A stretch of 5,120 nucleotides of DNA, from positions 22,457-27,576 of the forward strand of contig MFGW01000155.1 in NCBI GenBank assembly GCA_001780385.1. Direction: 5' to 3'. A model generated the notes under the pieces. That model did no database searches, was not told where the DNA came from, and was given only the letters and a program-made list of their open reading frames with translations. A program made the translations under genes and the position numbers. Position 1 is the stretch's first letter, and each line of letters starts with the position of its first letter. This DNA comes from Candidatus Fischerbacteria bacterium RBG_13_37_8. Its GTDB lineage: Bacteria > Acidobacteriota > HRBIN11 > MFGW01. Positions 1 to 4,905 of this stretch are shown here, piece by piece.

Positions 1-2682
1 TTGGGGATTAAATTGAAGAATTTTTTGAAACATTTCTTCAGATTTTACATAGTCTGCATCCAGAAATGAAGTAATACCTGCTTCTTTCAGGTACTTTTCA
101 GCTTTCTCTGGCATTTTTATTGCTAAGTACAAATGGCCAAATTTATAATAGGTATCATAATCGTTTGCTCCCAGTTCTATGGCTTTTTCAAAATGAGGGA
201 GAGCCTTTTCATAATTTTCGCTTTCGTAATATGTATCAGCTAATGCAGCATATGATGGCAGGTAATCGGGAACAAGATCAATACATTTCATAAAGTTTTC
301 AATGGCTTTCTCTTTCTCATTTTTTAAAAGATGAATTATTCCCGTCTGGTGAAGGGCAAGGTGATTTTTTGGATTGATGGTTAATAATTTCTTCAAATTT
401 TCTTCTGCTGGTGCAGTTTGATTCTTTTTTATAAGCAATAGTGCTTGCAAAAGGAGGGCGGTTTCATTTTCTTTATCAAGTTCCAATAGTTTTTGATATG
501 TATTTATAGCTTCGATATTGAGATTTTGTTTTTCATAGCATTTAGCGAGATTCATCATTGTGTTTTTATCATTTTCTTTGATTGTCAGCATTTTAGAGTA
601 GCATTCGATGCACTTTTGAAAATCTCCGGATTCGTAGAATAGGGAAGCCGCTTTCTGGAAGGAATCAAGAGCAAGATCAGGTTTTTCCTGCAGGAGATAA
701 AGATTGCCTAATCCCAAATAGGCATCGACAAAATTAGGATCATACTGTAAAGTTTGTTCATATTCTGAAATTGCACGTTCAGTATCTTTTTGATTCTCAT
801 TAACGAGCGCTAAATAGAAATGAGCTGTTGCATCTTCAGTATTTTTCTCTATTTGAATAGTTAATAATTTTTCTGCTCTATCAAAATCTTGTTTTTCTAT
901 ACAAGCAATAGCTTGCTTCATGAGGTCATCACCGGGCATACGGCTAAAGAAAACAGAGATTAAAGAACCTTTTGAGCGTTCATCCTTTAAAACTTTCAAT
1001 TGATTTTTGTCGAACACATAGAATCCGGTTTGTGTGGGCAAATAAATTTCATTTTCAGCCGGAGCGATGAAAATATTGTAGGTCGGTTGGTCTTTTGCGG
1101 GATGATATTTTTTCTGTTCCAGCAGAGTATTTTTGTCTAAATCAAAGATATTATAGCTTTTATCAGCAAGAAAAATGAGTTTTTTTTCATCGCTGGATAG
1201 CAGGAGTAATTTTCCGCCTCCATCCAAAGGTTTCTCATATCTGATAACCGCATCAGTATTATAGTCGACAATAGTGACATCGTTTGTTTGTGTATTGTAG
1301 ATGTAAGTATATTTATAGTTTGGAGAGATAAAAAGATCGGTGCTAGGGGGAGCGACACCGTATACATGGTAAAAGAAATAGCTTTGACCCGTTGCGGAAG
1401 CAGTAGCATAGCCGACATAGTAACTTGCCATAGTAGCAGCCATTGCGCCTAAGAATTTTCCAATTTTTACTCCTGAGCGACCCACATTTATATCATGCGC
1501 TACCTTAGTATCCCTGGTAAGATCGATAGCTTTCACATGGGTAGTATTGTGTTGAAGGAGATATGCTTTAGAATTATTTGGAGATATCACTAAATCCTTG
1601 AAAGGATTTCCCTGTTCATAAGATATGCTATTAAGAATTTGACTACAATCATCATTAAGAACTAAAAGCTTACCTTTACATGCAACATAGTAATTTCTTC
1701 TTTTGTCATCAGCTCGTAATGTATAGGGATCTTTAGATAAAGTTGTTTCCGCAAGTATTTTTTGATCTGCAATAGTAAAAAGAGTCCCAATATTCTTTTG
1801 GGGAGTTAGAGGGCTTTTATGACTGAGCACGAAGAAGAGATTCTTTTCATCATCATGCATAAGACGGAGAGGATCACTGCCGACCTTTAGTTCAGCGACC
1901 AATGCTTTTGAAATTAGATCTACAATATGCAGACTTCCTTCGATATATTGTCCTTGTTTGGCTTTAGGCACTCCTCCGCTAAGAATGTAAAGCATATTTG
2001 AAGGTTCGTGAAAAAATATTTGTCGGGCTTCCCAATTAAGTTCAATTTTTGTTTCAATTTCGTTAGTGTTAGTATTAATGCCGAGAAGTTGACTGCGTTT
2101 TTTTTCCTTTTTCTGATCGCCGCCAGTGATTAAGTAGAAATATTCTCCTTGCGGGCCGAAGGTGACAAATTCAATTTTTGCATCAGCTTTTATTGTTTTA
2201 TCGATGGTCATAGTTTCTAAATTAACAACCGACAGCGTGGAGTTGAATTCGAGAGGATTTTTGCTATCTTTGCCATAATTGAGGACGTAAAGAGTATCTT
2301 TATAGGGGGCGAAATAAAATCCGATTGGCATCCATCCTACATTGAGAGTGGCGCGTACTTCTTGAGATTCCATATCGATAATGACGACTTTACCAGGGTG
2401 TTTTACTTTTCCGCTCCAGGAGCTAATATCGCCCAAATCGTTGATAGCTAAATATTTGCGATTCATGCTTAAACTACTATTTGGGGCAATATTTTTAGCT
2501 GTGAAGGGAATTTCTTTTATAATACTGAGCGAGTCAGCATCATATACAACTACGCGATTAGGATTTTGAAAGATGAGGTAATGTTCTCTTTTCTCCTGAG
2601 CAAATACGATCTGTGTAACGAGCAGGGCAGCAGTTAAAAAAATTGCAAGTGCAAGTGAAATTTTTTTGATGGATTTAATCAT
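1..2682 (-). CDS. Secreted beta-propeller (YVTN/WD-like) protein with C-terminal TPR repeats, 3' end outside window
   Basis: This frame is open without a stop from the ATG at 2682-2680 to the window edge (894 codons seen). An in-frame TAA at 2721-2719 and a strong AAGGAGG 8 nt upstream fix the start. Residues 1-28 form a signal peptide: basic MIKSIKK, hydrophobic core, and a V-F-A cleavage site before Q29. Residues about 34-575 are repeated beta-strand units of propeller type, for example YVLNYG at 132-137 and YTYIYNTQTNDVTIVD near 458-473, recalling YVTN blades. Residues about 586-894 are roughly eight TPR units of 34 residues with the usual small/aromatic spacing (AHFYLALVNENQ, AYLGLGNLYLLQE, SYAALADTYYESENYEKAL). 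A Gly/Ala-rich hydrophobic stretch (407-432) interrupts the propeller. Both domain types mediate protein binding and no catalytic motif is visible, so a periplasmic or surface scaffold is inferred. The exact partner and function are unknown. Confidence 0.9.
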   Translation of the reverse strand, partial: MIKSIKKISLALAIFLTAALLVTQIVFAQEKREHYLIFQNPNRVVVYDADSLSIIKEIPFTAKNIAPNSSLSMNRKYLAINDLGDISSWSGKVKHPGKVVIIDMESQEVRATLNVGWMPIGFYFAPYKDTLYVLNYGKDSKNPLEFNSTLSVVNLETMTIDKTIKADAKIEFVTFGPQGEYFYLITGGDQKKEKKRSQLLGINTNTNEIETKIELNWEARQIFFHEPSNMLYILSGGVPKAKQGQYIEGSLHIVDLISKALVAELKVGSDPLRLMHDDEKNLFFVLSHKSPLTPQKNIGTLFTIADQKILAETTLSKDPYTLRADDKRRNYYVACKGKLLVLNDDCSQILNSISYEQGNPFKDLVISPNNSKAYLLQHNTTHVKAIDLTRDTKVAHDINVGRSGVKIGKFLGAMAATMASYYVGYATASATGQSYFFYHVYGVAPPSTDLFISPNYKYTYIYNTQTNDVTIVDYNTDAVIRYEKPLDGGGKLLLLSSDEKKLIFLADKSYNIFDLDKNTLLEQKKYHPAKDQPTYNIFIAPAENEIYLPTQTGFYVFDKNQLKVLKDERSKGSLISVFFSRMPGDDLMKQAIACIEKQDFDRAEKLLTIQIEKNTEDATAHFYLALVNENQKDTERAISEYEQTLQYDPNFVDAYLGLGNLYLLQEKPDLALDSFQKAASLFYESGDFQKCIECYSKMLTIKENDKNTMMNLAKCYEKQNLNIEAINTYQKLLELDKENETALLLQALLLIKKNQTAPAEENLKKLLTINPKNHLALHQTGIIHLLKNEKEKAIENFMKCIDLVPDYLPSYAALADTYYESENYEKALPHFEKAIELGANDYDTYYKFGHLYLAIKMPEKAEKYLKEAGITSFLDADYVKSEEMFQKILQFNPQ

Positions 2683-2690
2683 TACAGGAA

Positions 2691-2697
2691 CCTCCTT
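2691..2697 (-). promoter_or_regulatory. Strong Shine-Dalgarno (AAGGAGG) of the propeller-TPR gene
   Basis: The minus strand reads AAGGAGG followed by 8 nt and then the ATG at 2682. It matches the anti-SD closely at near-ideal spacing and decides the start codon. No clear -35/-10 pair is visible just upstream, where the leader is occupied by the GGCGAAC hairpin. Confidence 0.85.
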
Positions 2698-2727
2698 TTT
2701 AATTTTGGGAATAGGGAATTAGGTAGG

Positions 2728-2746
2728 GGCGAACCTTGTGTTCGCC
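2728..2746. repeat. Perfect inverted repeat GGCGAAC / GTTCGCC with 5-nt loop
   Basis: Arms GGCGAAC (2728-2734) and GTTCGCC (2740-2746) flank the loop CTTGT. G-T and A-T pairs can extend the stem outwards by about three positions. It lies about 45 bp upstream of the propeller-TPR start codon, so a transcript beginning further upstream would carry it in its leader. It has the look of a dispersed intergenic palindrome (a GTAGGGGCGAAC.. type is common in many genomes), but only one copy is in the window. No long T-run follows on either strand, so a classical terminator is not well supported. Confidence 0.7.
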
Positions 2747-2752
2747 TTTACA

Positions 2753-2995
2753 TTATTTACCATAATCTTTCGGTGCTTCTTTCAGGGCATGGGCTACTTC
2801 TAACAAAATATTTTTACAACCAAAACCACCTGCTTTTAGAAGTGCAATTCTAACATAAGGAAGACATGATTTCAAGAGAGGGGATAAATGGGGAATAGGC
2901 GCTTGATCGTGAAATTCTAGTATTTTCAGCAAGAAAATTCTTTGCAAGAACACCGAAGATGTGCGTGGCAATCTTGAACGTACTATAGGAGTCAT
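2753..2995 (-). CDS. Doubtful 80-codon ORF containing a REP-like element
   Basis: An open frame from the ATG at 2995 to the TAA at 2755-2753. A purine-rich GAGGGAGG lies just upstream, although its best core is only 2 nt from the ATG. Codons for about residues 8-20 (RLPRTSSVFLQRI) come from the REP-like element at 2937-2973, so the N-terminus may not be native protein. The C-terminal part (LLKAGGFGCKNILLEVAHAL, residues about 52-71) looks protein-like and helical, but I do not recognise a family. It could be a remnant of an older gene into which the repeat inserted, or chance. It has no operon partner: the gene downstream starts 70 bp away with its own strong RBS. Confidence 0.25.
   Translation of the reverse strand: MTPIVRSRLPRTSSVFLQRIFLLKILEFHDQAPIPHLSPLLKSCLPYVRIALLKAGGFGCKNILLEVAHALKEAPKDYGK
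2937..2973 (-). repeat. REP-like palindromic element, variant stem
   Basis: Read on the minus strand it starts GATTGCCACGC and ends CTTGCAAAGAAT. It has exactly the same 37-nt length as the plus-strand element at 3078-3114, which starts GATTGCCACGC and ends CTCGCAAAGAAT. The central hairpin is ACATC-TTC-GGTGT (A-T, C-G, A-T, T-G, C-G pairs), whereas the other copy has TTTGC-TTC-GCAAA. The TTC loop is kept while both stem arms differ, consistent with selection for a hairpin. Confidence 0.6.
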
Positions 2996-3077
2996 AACCT
3001 CCCTCGCAAATAACGTGGATAAAAGCGAATTATTGTTTTATTCATGTTAGCGGAGATGCTTCTGTTATTTCGTCAGT

Positions 3078-3114
3078 GATTGCCACGCTTTGCTTCGCAA
3101 AGCTCGCAAAGAAT
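3078..3114 (+). repeat. REP-like palindromic element
   Basis: It starts GATTGCCACGC (3078-3088). A perfect TTTGC-TTC-GCAAA stem-loop follows, then CTCGCAAAGAAT. It shares an identical 20-mer (TTGCTTCGCAAAGCTCGCAA, 3090-3109) with the element at 4781-4800. It faces the copy at 2937-2973 across about 100 bp in opposite orientation. It resembles the GATTGCC...GCAATGAC family of dispersed REP-like elements found in many bacterial genomes, and no gene is visible in it. Confidence 0.75.
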
Positions 3115-3133
3115 AAGCTTTTGTAGTTTTAGA

Positions 3134-3150
3134 TTCCGACTTGTTCGGAA
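3134..3150. repeat. Short inverted repeat TTCCGA / TCGGAA
   Basis: Arms TTCCGA (3134-3139) and TCGGAA (3145-3150) surround the loop CTTGT, the same 5-nt loop as the GGCGAAC hairpin at 2728-2746. It sits 3 bp from the larger palindrome at 3154-3195, downstream of the outer-membrane protein gene. It may be part of that gene's 3' structure. Confidence 0.5.
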
Positions 3151-3153
3151 GAT

Positions 3154-3195
3154 GGACAGGTGTTTACAAATTTGTAAATGTGTAAATGGCTGTCC
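3154..3195 (-). terminator. Two-tier 42-nt palindrome just after the outer-membrane gene; terminator or REP-like element
   Basis: The arms are symmetrical. The outer 6-bp arms are GGACAG (3154-3159) and CTGTCC (3190-3195). On each side a 3-nt unpaired block follows, then 6-bp inner arms TTTACA (3163-3168) and TGTAAA (3181-3186), around a 12-nt loop. The left inner arm can instead form the 16-bp perfect palindrome TTTACAAATTTGTAAA (3163-3178). On the minus strand it starts 7 nt after the TAA at 3203-3205, so it would lie in that mRNA's 3' end and could protect or end it. No U-run follows directly, so factor-independent termination is weak. The GGGACAG edge also recalls palindromes linked to RAYT (REP-associated tyrosine) transposases, but no transposase gene is present here. 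Confidence 0.5.
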
Positions 3196-3202
3196 CTTTC
3201 CT

Positions 3203-3955
3203 TTAAAAGATGAATGTGATGCCGATATTAAAAGTGAGCATGTTAGTTTTGGATGTTCTTACATCGTAGTACCACATGTCGTTTTCTTCGTAAATTGATC
3301 CTTCGGTCAAATATTCGGCTTCGCCGCCGAAGAGATAGCGCAGTTTTATATCGAGGAGAATTTCCCATAGTTTTGCATAGGTAGTGGATTGATCCGAGGC
3401 AGGCGGTTGTCCTGACAGGTACCATAAAATGCCGGCTCCTGCGCCGTAGCTGAGGGACATGTCATCGAAATTATGAATGTCAAAACCTTCATCTCCCCAG
3501 CCAGACACATCAATTTTTGTATCGGTGGTCAGGTAGTTAAATCCTACCAGGCCTTCAAAATAAGGGCGAATTTTACCATGGCGTGACTGGTAGCGAATCA
3601 TAAAATGACCTGTGAAGATACCGTTAGTGGTGGAAACATCTACAGGGAAGGAGTACGGACCGGAATAAAAATAATCCCGGTACGATTCGTATCCATAAAA
3701 GATAAATCCCAGGGAGCCCCCGATGCCGAAGGGAAGGGATTTTGGTTGATAGATGAAATCAAAACCAAAGCCTCCGCCAAGATCAGCAGCATTCTTTTTA
3801 AAATCTCCTTGCGGAAAAGCAAGCTGACCGTTGATAGTGATCTGGTACAATGATCCAGCATTGACCAGGGAGCAACTGTAAACAAAGAGGAGGATTAATA
3901 AGCCTGTTCGTACATACGACCAGGGGATTTGTTTTAAACCGGAACTTTTTTTCAT
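3203..3955 (-). CDS. Outer-membrane beta-barrel protein, 250 aa
   Basis: The signal peptide (residues 1-33) has a basic start, a core around LLILLFV and a V-N-A cleavage site before G34. The mature part of about 217 residues alternates polar and hydrophobic/aromatic positions in strands typical of small barrels, for example GGGFGFDFIYQP, GIGGSLGFIFYGY, IRPYFEGLVGFNYL and SLSYGAGAGILWYL. It ends TFNIGITFIF, with a terminal Phe as in substrates of the BAM insertion machinery. Size and pattern fit the eight-stranded OMP_b-brl/OmpW-like group, but the exact family is not certain and the ligand is unknown. The ATG at 3955 is preferred to an in-frame GTG at 3961 because AAGAAGG lies 8 nt before the ATG and only 2 nt before the GTG. 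Tyr-rich loops (around YESYRDYFYSGPY) are probably extracellular. The gene stands alone, followed by a palindrome. Confidence 0.85.
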   Translation of the reverse strand: MKKSSGLKQIPWSYVRTGLLILLFVYSCSLVNAGSLYQITINGQLAFPQGDFKKNAADLGGGFGFDFIYQPKSLPFGIGGSLGFIFYGYESYRDYFYSGPYSFPVDVSTTNGIFTGHFMIRYQSRHGKIRPYFEGLVGFNYLTTDTKIDVSGWGDEGFDIHNFDDMSLSYGAGAGILWYLSGQPPASDQSTTYAKLWEILLDIKLRYLFGGEAEYLTEGSIYEENDMWYYDVRTSKTNMLTFNIGITFIF

Positions 3956-3963
3956 TTTCACGT

Positions 3964-3970
3964 CCTTCTT
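3964..3970 (-). promoter_or_regulatory. Shine-Dalgarno AAGAAGG for the outer-membrane gene
   Basis: The minus strand reads AAGAAGG, then ACGTGAAA (8 nt), then ATG. This spacing selects the ATG at 3955 over the GTG at 3961. Confidence 0.65.
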
Positions 3971-3984
3971 CTTTATTTAAAAGA

Positions 3985-4013
3985 ATTCAACTAATTTTGA
4001 AAATCAATGACAA
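3985..4013 (-). promoter_or_regulatory. Candidate sigma-70-like promoter of the outer-membrane gene
   Basis: On the minus strand TTGTCA (4013-4008, 5/6 to consensus) is followed after 17 nt by TTGAAT (3990-3985, 4/6). Transcription would begin near 3978, leaving a leader of about 23 nt that just holds the Shine-Dalgarno. The region is AT-rich, so chance matches are likely. Confidence 0.35.
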
Positions 4014-4340
4014 GATAAGTAAAAGCATTATTTTTACTTTCATTCTCATCCCAAACATTATTCGCGTTCCCGGAGGTATCATCTATGCTGAGCTTATGAG
4101 ACACGAGTACCGATGCGCCTACTTCATCCTGTGCGTCCATGATGGTGTAATCTGCGTGCAGGCTGCACCCATATTAAGCGCGCTGACATAATAGGTGTAC
4201 AGCGTATTGTTTATGCCGGTATTATCATTGAAGAAGAGCGTACTTGCTGGCAGTTTGCCGCTGACATCGGTTGCCTCGCGGTACACGATGAATCCGCGGT
4301 TTGGGGTATTATTATCATGTATATATTCAGTGAAGCACAT
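3991..4340 (-). pseudogene. Decayed remnant of a secreted FN3-type protein, in two frames
   Basis: Fragment A starts within the open stretch at 4340 and reads GFIVYREATDVSGKLPAST, then a segment ending in TLYTYYVSALN near 4173. This matches the pattern of a fibronectin-III domain end (G-F-x-V-Y-R ... L-P-A-S-T-L ... Y-T-Y-Y-V-x-A) seen in large secreted FCB-group proteins. Fragment B continues in another frame from 4173 to the TAG at 3991, reading DYTIMDAQDEVGASVLV and then SIDDTSGNANNVWDENES. The latter recalls the D-x-S-G-N-N-N-G-x-x-D-x-G-E linker of secreted peptidase or adhesin proteins. A -1 (or +2) shift near 4173 would join them. There is a stop directly upstream of fragment A, no RBS, and no further domain. 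The family assignments rest on motif resemblance only. Confidence 0.5.
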
Positions 4341-4368
4341 TCACGAATTTTCATCAATCCACTTTTAC

Positions 4369-4397
4369 ATTTTGGCATGAAATTTATATATTGTCAA
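4369..4397 (-). promoter_or_regulatory. Candidate promoter with perfect TTGACA
   Basis: On the minus strand a perfect TTGACA (4397-4392) is followed after 17 nt by CAAAAT (4374-4369, 4/6 to TATAAT). It points towards the FN3 remnant and, further on, the outer-membrane gene. It may be a leftover promoter of the decayed gene or part of a dispersed element covering 4384-4572. Confidence 0.35.
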
Positions 4398-4572
4398 GAG
4401 ATATTTTCGTAACTTTTCTTGGGTCTACGTACCAGCAGCCTTTAACGCTTTCCACCTTCAACTCCAGCAAGCTATGGAATAATGATGCGAAGCCTCCTCT
4501 TAGAGATGGCAAAAAAGATACCGCGCCAAAAGTTTTATTTTCCTGCAAAGGGCAGTAAGGGAAGCGGCAAGC
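4384..4572 (-). other. Open stretch of 62 codons without Met, unrecognised
   Basis: Between a TAA at 4575-4573 and a TAA at 4386-4384 the minus strand is open and reads as protein-like sequence, such as SLRGGFASLFHSLLELKVES and later KGCWYVDPRKVTKISLDNI. There is no ATG in it; an AGGAGG at 4499-4494 is internal and lacks a start codon at proper distance. It may be a gene fragment or, more likely, a spurious reading of a dispersed non-coding repeat. I do not recognise the family. The rest of 4342-4640 shows no other supported gene. Confidence 0.2.
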
Positions 4573-4601
4573 TTATTAAGAAATGGAACATCTATTGTAA
4601 T
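4573..4601 (+). promoter_or_regulatory. Weak candidate promoter for the antitoxin-like gene
   Basis: TTATTA (4573-4578, 3/6 to TTGACA) is followed after 17 nt by TGTAAT (4596-4601, 5/6 to TATAAT), about 40 nt before the ATG at 4641. The -10 is good but the -35 poor, and the AT-rich context makes this uncertain. Confidence 0.25.
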
Positions 4602-4640
4602 AAAATTATCAATGAGAAATAAATATGAAAGGACAAAATA

Positions 4641-4871
4641 ATGCGTAATATTCCCAAAAAATATATTGTAGATGAAAACAATAATAAAATTGCAGTTCAA
4701 ATTGATATAAAAACTTTTGCTAAGTTGGAGAAAATACTGACGGAATATGCTTCTAATCCGCTACGGATTGCCGCCGCGCATTGCTTCGCAAAGCTCGCAA
4801 TGACAGTCTGTACGGGATTTACCTCCTTTGCTTCATTCAATACCATCATTGTCGTTCCAACCTGCTTTTGA
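4641..4871 (+). pseudogene. Antitoxin-like gene truncated by a REP-like element (76-codon ORF)
   Basis: The ATG follows AAAGGA (4628-4633) with a 7-nt gap. Residues 1-37 (IPKKYIVDENNNKIAVQID then IKTFAKLEKILTEYA) resemble the N-terminal half of small type II antitoxins of the kind K-Y-I-x-D-E-x-x-x-x-x-A-V-x-x-x-x-x-x-F-x-K-[IL]-E-x-I-L-E-x-Y, which are usually 70-90 residues long and encoded just before a RelE/ParE-type toxin. From codon 39 (4755) the frame enters the repeat at 4755-4806, and the rest is antisense to the helicase gene tail, ending in TGA at 4869-4871. The missing half should hold the toxin-binding part. No toxin gene follows on this strand. The family call is by motif resemblance. 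The peptide could still be translated, but antitoxin function is unlikely. Confidence 0.55.
4755..4806 (+). repeat. REP-like element with two tandem hairpins, inside the antitoxin frame
   Basis: It begins with the hairpin AATCCG-CTA-CGGATT (4755-4769). A second structure overlaps the end of the first, with outer arms ATTGC (4767-4771) and GCAAT (4797-4801) around an inner TTGC-TTC-GCAA stem. Its 20-mer at 4781-4800 is identical to 3090-3109, and its GATTGCC start (4766-4772) is shared with both other elements. It has 3 nt more between GATTGCC and the stem. The outer edges are judged from the arms and could be a few bases off. Confidence 0.75.
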
Positions 4872-4905
4872 AAAAACGCTCCGTTTCCTTATCCATAAAA
4901 TACGC
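4846..4905 (-). pseudogene. Translatable remnant of the helicase C-terminus beyond the TAG
   Basis: Directly after the TAG (4908-4906), in the same frame, the sequence reads AYFMDKETERFFKSRLERQ and ends in TGA at 4848-4846. DUF2075 proteins normally continue after their R-G-x-[KR]-G-C motif with Y-x-Y-x-x-D-K-E and a charged tail, so these codons look like the family's native C-terminus. The TAG sits where a Tyr codon (TAT or TAC) is expected, one base away. Confidence 0.65.

Noticed and set aside
1137..1418. 93-codon minus-strand ORF
   Set aside because: It lies wholly inside the 894-codon propeller-TPR frame in another frame and has no recognisable protein pattern.
2381..2569. 62-codon plus-strand ORF
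   Set aside because: It is antisense to the propeller-TPR gene with no RBS or domain; a shadow.
3080..3298. 72-codon plus-strand ORF
   Set aside because: It begins in the REP-like element and runs antisense into the outer-membrane gene; composition looks non-coding.
3605..3885. Overlapping ORFs on both strands (82 and 81 codons) and a 60-codon minus ORF at 3243-3425
   Set aside because: All sit inside the well-supported outer-membrane gene in other frames.
3955..3961. GTG start at 3961 for the outer-membrane gene
   Set aside because: The Shine-Dalgarno would be only 2 nt away, while the ATG at 3955 has ideal 8-nt spacing.
3997..4380. Plus-strand ORFs of 64 and 61 codons
   Set aside because: They are antisense to the FN3-type remnant, whose translation is far more protein-like; no RBS or family.
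4506..4623. Plus-strand 38-codon basic ORF starting MAKKIPRQKFYF
   Set aside because: There is no good Shine-Dalgarno or known family, and it is very short, so chance is more likely than a gene.
4500..4700. 66-codon minus-strand ORF
   Set aside because: It is antisense to the antitoxin-like start; low-complexity hydrophobic translation from AT-rich DNA.
3078..4806. CRISPR array
   Set aside because: The repeated 20-mer occurs only twice, 1.7 kb apart and inside palindromic elements, with no regular spacers or cas genes.
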